Below are positions 31,400 through 39,329 of a DNA stretch of 64,000 nucleotides, one piece after another. The position numbers and the translations under genes were made by a program. Positions within the stretch are counted from its first letter, which is position 1, and each line of letters opens with the position of its first letter. A model generated the notes under the pieces. That model did no database searches and had not been told where the DNA came from. It was given only the letters and a program-made list of their open reading frames with translations. This DNA is from Alphaproteobacteria bacterium (GTDB lineage Bacteria; Pseudomonadota; Alphaproteobacteria; Rhizobiales; Beijerinckiaceae): assembly GCA_016869595.1 (NCBI GenBank), contig VGDT01000005.1, forward strand, positions 29,659 through 93,658. The letters run 5' to 3'.

Positions 31400-31749
31400 A
31401 CTGAATTTCCCTCGCCGGTCCGCCGAATGCGACGTTAATGGCATGTGAGCGCCGGCTAAGCGTAAGCATTTCTAGGAAATAAAGCATGAATAGCCTGAAT
31501 CAAGGAGCAGCGAAGCGTCTGTTCTCCTGAAGCAAACAGTGACAGGCAAACAGCGCAGCAGCTACGCCCGAGGCTGCAATCTCAGCGAGTTAAGGCGAGG
31601 CTCGAAGCTACAGCCTTATCTCGACGCGACATCGCTCGAGCTCAGCCGTTTAGACGCATTAAAGTAACGGTCTCGCGTTCGCAGAGCTTGCCGCGCCGAC
31701 ATCGCCGCTAGTTTAGTTCCTGTCCTTAGCGGAATCGAAGCGGAGAAAA

Positions 31750-32406
31750 TTGATGTCAATGGTGATCAGACAGCCCATCTACCGTGAGCGCGCCGCTTTT
31801 GGCTTGATCGACGATATTGGCGGCGTTGCAACTTTGCTACTCGCCATTCTCGGATTGGCGGGCCTCTATGCGCCCCTCCTGGCCGCAATTGCGACGATTA
31901 TATTCGGCGTCGCTCTGCTGGTGCAGGGAAGAGCGCTGCTGACGCTCTATACACAAGCGTCGGTCGAGGCGGCGGCGAACGCCAGCGCCTTTGCCGCAAG
32001 CATCCGTTTCGCCGTTGTGTTGCTTGGCGCCGCCGGCGCTGCTCTTGGGGTGCTCTCGCTACTCGACTTCAACTCTGCCGTGCTGACTCCAGTCGCATCG
32101 ATCATGTTCGGAGCGGGACTGGTCTTGAGCAGCGTCTCCATGTGGCATCTCAATGCGATCAGACGCGCATCCGCCAAAGGCGGAGAGCGTTTGGAAGATA
32201 TTGTCGCCAACCACATGGTTTTCGATTCGCTCGGCGTTCAGATCTTTGCGGGACTTGCCGCGATCATTCTCGGCGTTCTTGCTGCGTCGGGCGCGACCTA
32301 TGATCTGACGTTCAACCTTGCGGCTTTGCTCATTCTCGGCTCGGCGCTCGTTCTAAAGGGAGGCAGCCTCAACGCCATACTCCTAAGCTTCATGCGCCCG
32401 GCTTGA
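31750..32406 (+). CDS. hypothetical multi-TM membrane protein (paralog 1)
   Basis: Hydrophobic repeats; shares ATI(I/V)FG(V/A)ALL(V/I)QG and C-terminal GGSL(N/S)A core with the next gene. Confidence 0.65.
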   Translation: MMSMVIRQPIYRERAAFGLIDDIGGVATLLLAILGLAGLYAPLLAAIATIIFGVALLVQGRALLTLYTQASVEAAANASAFAASIRFAVVLLGAAGAALGVLSLLDFNSAVLTPVASIMFGAGLVLSSVSMWHLNAIRRASAKGGERLEDIVANHMVFDSLGVQIFAGLAAIILGVLAASGATYDLTFNLAALLILGSALVLKGGSLNAILLSFMRPA

Positions 32407-32551
32407 TTGCGCAGTCACAGCACACGCCGACAACTCCGGGTCCTGCAACGAGCGCAAACGCGTGATTGGGCTTGACGATGTGAATCCCACGCTATGTGGA
32501 ATCTCGCGTTGTCTCGCCGTGCGGCGACATCGCAAGCGTGGAGACAATGCC

Positions 32552-33229
32552 ATGTCCATTACCTCTCGAGATTCGGCATTTCGCGAAACGGCGGTTTATG
32601 GCGGCCTCATAGACGCAATCGGCGGTCTCGCCACCATCGTCATCGCCATTGTGGGCCTGTCCGGCGTGAACGCGCCAATGTTGGCCGCGATCGCGACGAT
32701 CGTCTTTGGCGCCGCTTTGTTGATTCAAGGCGGCACGATGTTGTCAGAATACGCCCGCATCATGTTTCCGGCGGGCTCCACGGCGACCCAGGTCGAGGGA
32801 TTTGGCGGCGGCAGCCTGTCCGTCGTTTTCCTCGTCGGCGTCGCCGGCATCGTTTTGGGCGTCCTTTCATTGCTCCGTATCGAACCTACCGCGCTGACCC
32901 CAATTGCCGCTATCGCGTTTGGGTCTGCGTTGGTTCTGAGCAGCAATGCGGTGTGGCAATTGCACGTGCTTGGTCAAGAGTCGCTGAGGGGCCGACCTCA
33001 GAGCGACCTTGCAAGCAGTGAAATTCTTGCGAGCGAGATGGCGTTCGGCTCGGCCGGCGTCCAAGCGCTCTCAGGTTTGGCTGTGATTGTGCTCGGCCTT
33101 CTCGCGCTGGTCGGGGTCGCAAACGCCGTGACCCTCAACCTTGTTGCGTTACTCGCTCTTGGCGCGACAATCGTTTTTACCGGCGGCAGCCTGAGCGCGA
33201 CGTTGCTCAATTTTGTGCGCTCGGCTTGA
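32552..33229 (+). CDS. hypothetical multi-TM membrane protein (paralog 2)
   Basis: Same-strand ORF; internal ATG (MSITSRDSAFRETAVYGGLIDAIGG) aligns with paralog 1 start. Confidence 0.65.
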   Translation: MSITSRDSAFRETAVYGGLIDAIGGLATIVIAIVGLSGVNAPMLAAIATIVFGAALLIQGGTMLSEYARIMFPAGSTATQVEGFGGGSLSVVFLVGVAGIVLGVLSLLRIEPTALTPIAAIAFGSALVLSSNAVWQLHVLGQESLRGRPQSDLASSEILASEMAFGSAGVQALSGLAVIVLGLLALVGVANAVTLNLVALLALGATIVFTGGSLSATLLNFVRSA

Positions 33230-33348
33230 TCGCGCGCGGGCCGGCGCACGGTCTCCGTAATATCTTGTGACCTCCGGTTCAAATTTTGACCGGAGGTTGC
33301 TTCTTTCATCCAGTGATCTTGAGCGGCGGCGACATAGCCGCCAGCAGA

Positions 33349-33471
33349 CTAATCGAGGCTCGGGTCCATTCCCGCCAAACTCAGCGCAAAGACGACGACG
33401 CATAACGCGAGCGCGACCGTCACTCCGACAAGCGGCGCGGCGAGGCTTGGGAGTTTTTTGAGGAAGCGCAT
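33349..33471 (-). CDS. candidate 40-aa single-pass membrane microprotein
   Basis: Reading the minus strand gives MRFLKKLPSLAAPLVGVTVALALCVVVFALSLAGMDPSLD-stop; below the ORF-track length cutoff; weak RBS. Confidence 0.4.
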   Translation of the reverse strand: MRFLKKLPSLAAPLVGVTVALALCVVVFALSLAGMDPSLD

Positions 33472-33621
33472 GAACCGGGTTTGCCTGAGAATGAGCGCGA
33501 TATAAATGTCGAGCCGTTAAAAGAACGTTGTTTGACCGCTGTCAAGCCGGAAATCTGCGAACCTGGCCCAAAAAGGCGGCGACCGGCGTGACCCGTTGAT
33601 AAGCCAGACCTGCTCGGACCG

Positions 33622-33882
33622 TTATTTGCGGCGTCTGCGCCTCCAGGATTCGAAAATCCAGGAGCCGGCGAGAAGCACCAGAAGATAGACAATCGCTGCG
33701 CGAGCGACCTCCAGGAACTGATCCGCCACTGCCGGCCAGAAAAGAAACGCCAGAAGCGTGACGACGCCAGCGACGAGAGCAGCCAAAATCGCGTCGTACT
33801 GCATTGTCGCACCCCCCACTGCCGACGCGACAACCTCATGTCGGCCCGATACGCAATCAGCTATTTGGCGCATTATTTTCAA
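33622..33882 (-). CDS. small hypothetical membrane protein
   Basis: MQYDAILAALVAGVVTLLAFLFWPAVADQFLEVARAAIVYLLVLLAGSWIFESWRRRRRK; two TM segments, basic tail; start uncertain. Confidence 0.5.
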   Translation of the reverse strand: MKIMRQIADCVSGRHEVVASAVGGATMQYDAILAALVAGVVTLLAFLFWPAVADQFLEVARAAIVYLLVLLAGSWIFESWRRRRRK

Positions 33883-34042
33883 TAAGAAACATCGGCTGAG
33901 GGCAGAGTTTCGACCACCGGCTTCCCGCCGTCGAGATCGTATCCGCGCCAGTCTCTAGTCAACGGAACGATTTTGGAAGCTAAACGTTAGCCTTAGCGTG
34001 GCCGGACGAGCATGCGATGGCTGCGTCGGTAAGGAGGCTAAC

Positions 34043-34279
34043 TTGACCCAGAAATTGATCATTCTTGCGCTTGGCGCCGCCATGGCGGCCACAGCGTCCT
34101 CGGTTTTCGCCGCCGATCTCGCGGCGGCTCCTCCTCCCCCTCCGCCTCCCTACGCGGCGGTCGCTCCAAGCCCGTTCGCCCCTGTGGGCGCGATCGTCGC
34201 CCTGCCCTACAGTGTCGCGACGACGATTTTCGGGGTCTTTGCCCCGCCTCCGCCGCCGCCGATCGTCGCTGGGTACTAG
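34043..34279 (+). CDS. small exported proline-rich protein (TTG start)
   Basis: AAGGAGG at ~34031 just before TTG; signal peptide LTQKLIILALGAAMAATASSVFA then PPPPPPPYAAVAPSPFAPVGAIVALPYSVATTIFGVFAPPPPPP. Confidence 0.6.
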   Translation: MTQKLIILALGAAMAATASSVFAADLAAAPPPPPPPYAAVAPSPFAPVGAIVALPYSVATTIFGVFAPPPPPPIVAGY

Positions 34280-34313
34280 GCGTCGAACCTAATTGATCGA
34301 GCGTGTCGCTCTC

Positions 34314-34341
34314 AGCCCGGCCAGCAATGGCCGGGCTTTTT
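34314..34341 (+). terminator. Rho-independent terminator
   Basis: AGCCCGGCCA gcaa TGGCCGGGCT followed by TTTT. Confidence 0.85.
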
Positions 34342-34581
34342 CGTGCGGGCGGCCACCACCCGGCGTGCGCCCTGCGAAGCGACGCGCCCTCGAGCGATGT
34401 CAGGCTAGGATTTCTGAATGCGTATAGAACCCTTTGGCTTGCGCCGCCAAAGGATATTCTTAATATATTTCATGATGTTGTGCAAAAAATGCCGTGGGAG
34501 CTCCATCCCATGGCCAGTGGCTTTTCCGTGCCTCCTTCTTTGTTGCGGACGCCCCGCATTCCAGCGCAATGGCTATATTAT

Positions 34582-34624
34582 AAATGCAATTTTTCGCATT
34601 TTATGCGAATTAGCGCATATATGC
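34582..34624. promoter_or_regulatory. candidate abiE operator: cluster of overlapping palindromes
   Basis: TTCGCAT TTT ATGCGAA (34593-34609), AAATGC/GCATTT (34582-34587/34596-34601), GCATATATGC (34615-34624) in AT-rich DNA ~70 bp upstream of AbiEi ATG. Confidence 0.5.
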
Positions 34625-34692
34625 TATTGAGCCGCAGCGCGGACAAGTATATCATGTCTTCAGATTTTCACATTTATCGAGAATTTTTGTAA

Positions 34693-35502
34693 ATGAAGCC
34701 TCCAAAACCTCCGCTGCCCAAGGGTCGGATTCTGCTCCAGCGCGTCCTCGGGGCATCTGGTGATGTGATATGCATTTCCGACGTGACCAAAACCTTGTCG
34801 GTTTCACGCATCGAAGCCGCCAAGCGCCTATCACGCTGGAGCGAACAAGGCTGGCTTAATCGCGTCGGCGCAGGCGCCTATGTTCCGGCATCCATCGATA
34901 CTCTTGGGTCGGAACGTGTACTCGACGATCCCTGGGTTCTTGTGCCTGCTCTGTTTTCCCCAGCCTATGTCGCCGGCCGAACGGCCGCTGAACACTGGGA
35001 TTTGACGGAGCAAATCTTTAAAGACACCGTCGTCATCACTGGCCAAGCGGTTCGTTCTCGTACCCAGATTCGGCAAGGTTTCGAATTTACGCTGAAGCAT
35101 CAAAATCCTGAGAAATTCTTTGGCACGAAGCCCGTGTGGCGTCACCACACGAAAGTTCTGATTTCAGATCTTCATCGCACGATTATCGATATGCTTGATG
35201 ATCCATTGCTTGGCGGCGGAATCCAGCACGTTATCGATTGCTTGAACACATATTTCAAACGAAACGACCGCAACGATCTGAAGCTGATCGCGTATGCCGA
35301 CCGCCTTGGCAATGGCGCTGTTTTCAAACGCCTCGGATTCATCGCTGAAAAACGTGCTGACGTTCATCAACTCTTGGAACAGTGCCGTGCCAGATTGACA
35401 TCCGGCAACGCCAAGATTGATCCCGCCCTGGACTGCAAACAACTCATTTCGAGATGGAGGCTGCTTGTCCCTACTGCTTGGGCTCGAGCAGAGATAACAT
35501 GA
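34693..35502 (+). CDS. type IV toxin-antitoxin AbiEi-family antitoxin
   Basis: N-terminal wHTH (ISDVTKTLSVSRIEAAKRLSRWSEQGWLNRVGAGAYVPAS), PAYVAGRTAAEHWDLTEQIFKDTVVIT, then DLHRTIIDMLDDPLLGGGIQHVIDCL. Confidence 0.85.
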   Translation: MKPPKPPLPKGRILLQRVLGASGDVICISDVTKTLSVSRIEAAKRLSRWSEQGWLNRVGAGAYVPASIDTLGSERVLDDPWVLVPALFSPAYVAGRTAAEHWDLTEQIFKDTVVITGQAVRSRTQIRQGFEFTLKHQNPEKFFGTKPVWRHHTKVLISDLHRTIIDMLDDPLLGGGIQHVIDCLNTYFKRNDRNDLKLIAYADRLGNGAVFKRLGFIAEKRADVHQLLEQCRARLTSGNAKIDPALDCKQLISRWRLLVPTAWARAEIT

Positions 35503-36923
35503 TTGACCGGCGCGAAATTCTCGACATCGCAGCACAAACCGGCCTTAATCCACATATCATTGAGAAGGATTATGTTCTCGGCTGGATTCTCGCCGGCATT
35601 TACGACCATGAGGAACTTACTGACAACTGGATATTCAAGGGGGGAACGTGCCTCAAAAAATGTTTCTTTGAAACCTATCGATTCTCAGAAGACCTCGACT
35701 TTACCCTTCGTAACGAAGCACATCTCAATTCCGACTTTCTCAAGCGAATCTTCAGTGAAATAGGCGCATGGGTCTATGACGAAACCGGAATCGAAATTCC
35801 CACTGATCAACAGGAATTCGACGTATACAAGAATCCACGAGGAAAGCTCTCGTGCCAAGGCAAGATCAGCTACAAAGGTCCAGTTTCACCAACCCGCCCA
35901 CTCCCTCGGATCAAGCTCGATTTGACGGCCGACGAACGCATCGTCCTGCCGCCAGAAACAGTCGAGATATTTCATCCGTACAGCGACGCCCCCGCAGACG
36001 GTATCGAGGTTCTTGCCTACGATTACGTCGAAGCCTTCGCCGAAAAATTTCGTGCGTTAGCGGAACGCACAAGACCGCGGGACCTTTACGATGTTGTCAA
36101 TCTTTATCGCAACACCGATGCCCGCCCAGAGCAACAGCATTTCGTTGCTGTTTTAAGAGAAAAGTGCGCATTCAAAAATATTGACTTACCCCAACTTACC
36201 GCCATCGAACCGCAGCGCGACACGGTCCAGGCAGGCTGGAACAGCATGCTTGACCACCAGCTTCCGGCGCTACTACCGATTGATTCTTTTTGGAGCGCAC
36301 TACCCGAGATTTTCGCATGGCTTCACGGTCAAGCCATCGAGCAAATTCTTCCGTCGATGCCCCTTATGGGCGCGAGTGAAGAAGTCATACGTGAGCGCAT
36401 AATTGGGTTTCCCGCCGGCTCTCGCGGCCACTCATTCATTGAAATGATCAGATTTGCCGCCGCCAACCGACTACTCGTTAATATCGATTATCGAGACCAG
36501 AGAGGAAATCGATCCACGCGCGCCATTGAGGCCTATTCACTACGGCGCTCCAGGGCGGGCGACATATTGTTGATGGCAGTCCGCGCCGAAGACGGGCAAC
36601 CCCGCAGCTACCGCGTCGACAGCATTCTCGGAGTTACGTCCACTCAGACTTCCTTTGTTCCGCGCTATCCCATCGAGTTGACCCCTTTCGGTCCGCAATC
36701 GATCCCACAAAAATCGCAGTCGGCCCCCAGCGCGTCTGTCGGGAAAATCACCCGCAGGCGCTCACGCCAAAAAGAAAGCGGGCCTCGATACGTCTTCCGA
36801 TGCACGGCTTGCGGCAAGCTTTTTGAGCGCAAAACATATGATGGCTCGCTGAACCCGCACAAGAATCGAGCTGGTTATCAGTGCTACGGCACTTACGGAA
36901 CATATGTTCGGACAAAATACTGA
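35499..36923 (+). CDS. AbiEii/AbiGii-type nucleotidyltransferase toxin with C-terminal WYL and zinc-finger domains
   Basis: IIEKDYVLGWILAGIY...WIFKGGTCLKKCFFETYRFSEDLDFTL (NTase), KLDLTADERIVLPPE, WYL-like LLVNIDYRDQRGNRSTRAIEAYSLRRSRAGDILLMAVRAEDGQPRSYRVDSILGV, C-terminal RCTACGKLFERKTYDGSLNPHKNRAGYQCYG. ATGA overlap with AbiEi. Confidence 0.85.
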   Translation: MIDRREILDIAAQTGLNPHIIEKDYVLGWILAGIYDHEELTDNWIFKGGTCLKKCFFETYRFSEDLDFTLRNEAHLNSDFLKRIFSEIGAWVYDETGIEIPTDQQEFDVYKNPRGKLSCQGKISYKGPVSPTRPLPRIKLDLTADERIVLPPETVEIFHPYSDAPADGIEVLAYDYVEAFAEKFRALAERTRPRDLYDVVNLYRNTDARPEQQHFVAVLREKCAFKNIDLPQLTAIEPQRDTVQAGWNSMLDHQLPALLPIDSFWSALPEIFAWLHGQAIEQILPSMPLMGASEEVIRERIIGFPAGSRGHSFIEMIRFAAANRLLVNIDYRDQRGNRSTRAIEAYSLRRSRAGDILLMAVRAEDGQPRSYRVDSILGVTSTQTSFVPRYPIELTPFGPQSIPQKSQSAPSASVGKITRRRSRQKESGPRYVFRCTACGKLFERKTYDGSLNPHKNRAGYQCYGTYGTYVRTKY

Positions 36924-36924
36924 C

Positions 36925-36971
36925 GTTCATAAGCTGAAGGTCGTAGGTTCAAACCTCGTCCTAGCAACCCA
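36925..36971 (+). other. tRNA-like 3' fragment (possible att-site scar)
   Basis: cgTTCATAAgctgaaggtcgtagGTTCAAAcctcgtcctagcaaccca reads like an anticodon loop (CAT) through T-arm and acceptor of an elongator tRNA, but stems are degenerate and no 5' half is present. Confidence 0.4.
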
Positions 36972-37183
36972 TTTCGATCAGCCACACTGAGACCTATGGA
37001 TCACGAGAGAACCTACCCTACTCCTTGACTGTTGGGCGGACACCAAACAATGCGTCCCCGGCGTGAACAGCCGATCTCCGCGCGGCGCAGCTTTATCAGC
37101 TTGCCGCTTCGCCGAAAGCTCTTCGACATACGTTCGGCACTCACGCCATCCCATCGGGCGTGCCGCCGCCTCTCGTTCAGAAA

Positions 37184-37257
37184 TGGCTGGGGGACCTGGA
37201 TTCGAACCAAGATTAACGGAGTCAGAGTCCGCTGTTCTACCGTTGAACTATCCCCCA
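37184..37257 (-). tRNA. tRNA-Gln (CTG)
   Basis: TGGGGGATAGTTCAACGGTAGAACAGCGGACTCTGACTCCGTTAATCTTGGTTCGAATCCAGGTCCCCCAGCCA; cloverleaf folds by eye, anticodon loop CTCTGAC. Confidence 0.95.
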
Positions 37258-37483
37258 ACGGCGCAGCGCAAGGCCTGCGAACGGCTGGTGACTTAGAGAG
37301 CGCCGCGGACGGTGTCAACCGGCGGCCAACAGGCCCCACTCCGTCCTCTACCTCTAGGAAACGCCTTGCGAGCCGCGCGACGATCCTGCAAAAAGGAAAT
37401 TTACGCCAGCCTCATGGCGTTAGGGCAATCGTCGCTCCGCTTTCGGCGATGCGACGCGAGTCGAGACGGAGCGGCTTCGCGGA

Positions 37484-38581
37484 ATGGATCGAGTGAGGGA
37501 ATCCGGTCTACCCTCAACGGCGGCGGCGCAGGCTGCGCCCGAGTTACAGGTCGAGCACGGCGTCGCGCCCAGCTCGCTCGACTCGCGCCACACCTATGCC
37601 GCGCTCGACCTTGGCACCAATAACTGCCGGCTTCTGGTCGCGCGCCCCGAACGTCGGCCACGGCGGCGCAACAATGACTCGCTGCGCATCGTCGACGCTT
37701 TTTCACGCATCGTTCGGCTGGGAGAGGGCCTCGGAAGGGCGGGCCGGATCAGCGAGGAGGCGATCGAGCGCACCATCGCCGCGCTTGAAATCTGCCGTGA
37801 AAAAATGGAAGCGCGCGGCGTCACCCGCGCCAGGCTCGTCGCCACCCAGGCTTGCCGCAGCGCGGCGAATGGCGACGAATTCATCGAGCGCGTGCGCGAA
37901 CGCACCGGGCTGCGGCTCGAGATCATCGACCGCGAGACCGAGGCGCGCTTCGCCGCCCGCGGATGCGGTTCGCTCGCCGATCCGGCCGCGGAAAGCGTGT
38001 TGCTCTTCGATATCGGCGGCGGGTCCACCGAGCTCGTTTGGCTGACGCGCGAACGGGGCGACCACAACGGCGCCTACGCGTTCCGCGCCTGGACATCGCT
38101 CGAACTCGGCGTCGTGACGCTCGCTGAGCATTTTGGCGGACGCAGCGTCTCTGCCGAGACCTTCGCCGCCATGGCGCAGCAGGCGCGAGAGCTGCTCGCG
38201 CCCTTCGCGGGGCGGATGGCCGCGGAGCGTCGCTGTCCGCGCTTCCATCTCCTCGGCACTTCGGGAACGGTCACGACTCTCGCCGGCGTTCATCTGGGCC
38301 TCGAACGCTATGACCGCTGGCGCGTCGACGGCCTGTGGATGAGCGACGAGGACGCGACGCGAGCAATCATGCGGTTGCGCGACATGGATTTCGAGGAGCG
38401 CGTCGCCAACGGCTGCATCGGACCGCAGCGCGCCGATCTCGTCCTCGCCGGCTGCGCCATTTTTGACGCCATTCGCGCCCTTTTTCCTGCCCAGCGGACG
38501 CGCATCGCTGACCGAGGCTTGCGGGAAGGCATGCTGCTCGAGCTGATGGAAGCCGACGGCGCGCTGATGCGCCGCGTCTAA
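37484..38581 (+). CDS. Ppx/GppA phosphatase family protein
   Basis: YAALDLGTNNCRLLVARP, DIGGGSTELVWL, LGTSGTVTTLAGVHL. Confidence 0.92.
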   Translation: MDRVRESGLPSTAAAQAAPELQVEHGVAPSSLDSRHTYAALDLGTNNCRLLVARPERRPRRRNNDSLRIVDAFSRIVRLGEGLGRAGRISEEAIERTIAALEICREKMEARGVTRARLVATQACRSAANGDEFIERVRERTGLRLEIIDRETEARFAARGCGSLADPAAESVLLFDIGGGSTELVWLTRERGDHNGAYAFRAWTSLELGVVTLAEHFGGRSVSAETFAAMAQQARELLAPFAGRMAAERRCPRFHLLGTSGTVTTLAGVHLGLERYDRWRVDGLWMSDEDATRAIMRLRDMDFEERVANGCIGPQRADLVLAGCAIFDAIRALFPAQRTRIADRGLREGMLLELMEADGALMRRV

Positions 38582-38707
38582 CCCCGCTCGACGGCGGGCG
38601 CGCAGATGGGCAGAATTGTCTAGGTTAAGTATGGGCGCCAGGGGAACGGCGATGAGCGACGCATTTCAAGAGGCGCGCGAAAGCGGCCATTGCGACGAGA
38701 CGCAGCG

Positions 38708-39217
38708 ATGAGCCCACACGGACTCTATCGGCCCTGCGTCGGCGTTCTGTTGCTCAATGCGCAGGGACACGCCTTTATTGGCCGGCGGCGCGCCAAGGGC
38801 GCCCACGACCAGACCCGACCGCCGTACCTGTGGCAGATGCCGCAAGGAGGCATCGACGAGGGCGAGACGCCCTACGAGGCGGCCCTTCGCGAGCTTTATG
38901 AAGAGACCAATGTCTCGAGCGTAGCCCTGCTCGCCGAAGCCCCGGACTGGCTTTGTTATGATTTGCCCAAAGGTTCGAATAACCGCTGGAGCGGCAAATA
39001 TGTCGGCCAGATCCAACGCTGGTTCGCGCTGCGCTTCACTGGCGACGAGAGCGAGATCGACATTCACGCGCCAGGCGGCGGCGCGCATAAGCCGGAATTC
39101 GACGCCTGGCGCTGGGAGGAGCTTTCTGCGCTTCCGGAACTCATCGTGCCGTTCAAGCGCACTGTCTACGAGCAAGTGGTGAGGGAATTCGCGCGCTTCG
39201 CAGCTGCGGAGGCCTAG
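38708..39217 (+). CDS. rppH: RNA pyrophosphohydrolase (Nudix)
   Basis: [21 protein letters not shown], Nudix box [23 protein letters not shown]. Confidence 0.93.
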   Translation: MSPHGLYRPCVGVLLLNAQGHAFIGRRRAKGAHDQTRPPYLWQMPQGGIDEGETPYEAALRELYEETNVSSVALLAEAPDWLCYDLPKGSNNRWSGKYVGQIQRWFALRFTGDESEIDIHAPGGGAHKPEFDAWRWEELSALPELIVPFKRTVYEQVVREFARFAAAEA

Positions 39218-39218
39218 A

Positions 39219-39329
39219 GCGCTTCCCGATCACATGGAATCATGTGATCAATAAGGAATCGCTCAAGATCAAAACGTTGGAGCAGGTTCTCATCGAAAAA
39301 GTCTGTCAACTTTTTCGGAACCTGCTCTA
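39219..39329. repeat. bipartite palindromic intergenic element
   Basis: GATCACATG GAAT CATGTGATC (39228-39249) plus GAGCAGGTTC/GAACCTGCTC (39280-39289/39318-39327) enclosing CGAAAAAGT/ACTTTTTCG (39294-39302/39309-39317). Confidence 0.8.

Noticed and set aside
34303-34692. 129-aa + strand ORF just upstream of AbiEi, possible third component
   Set aside because: Spans the terminator stem and the AT-rich palindromic promoter region; no RBS or domain. More likely regulatory DNA.
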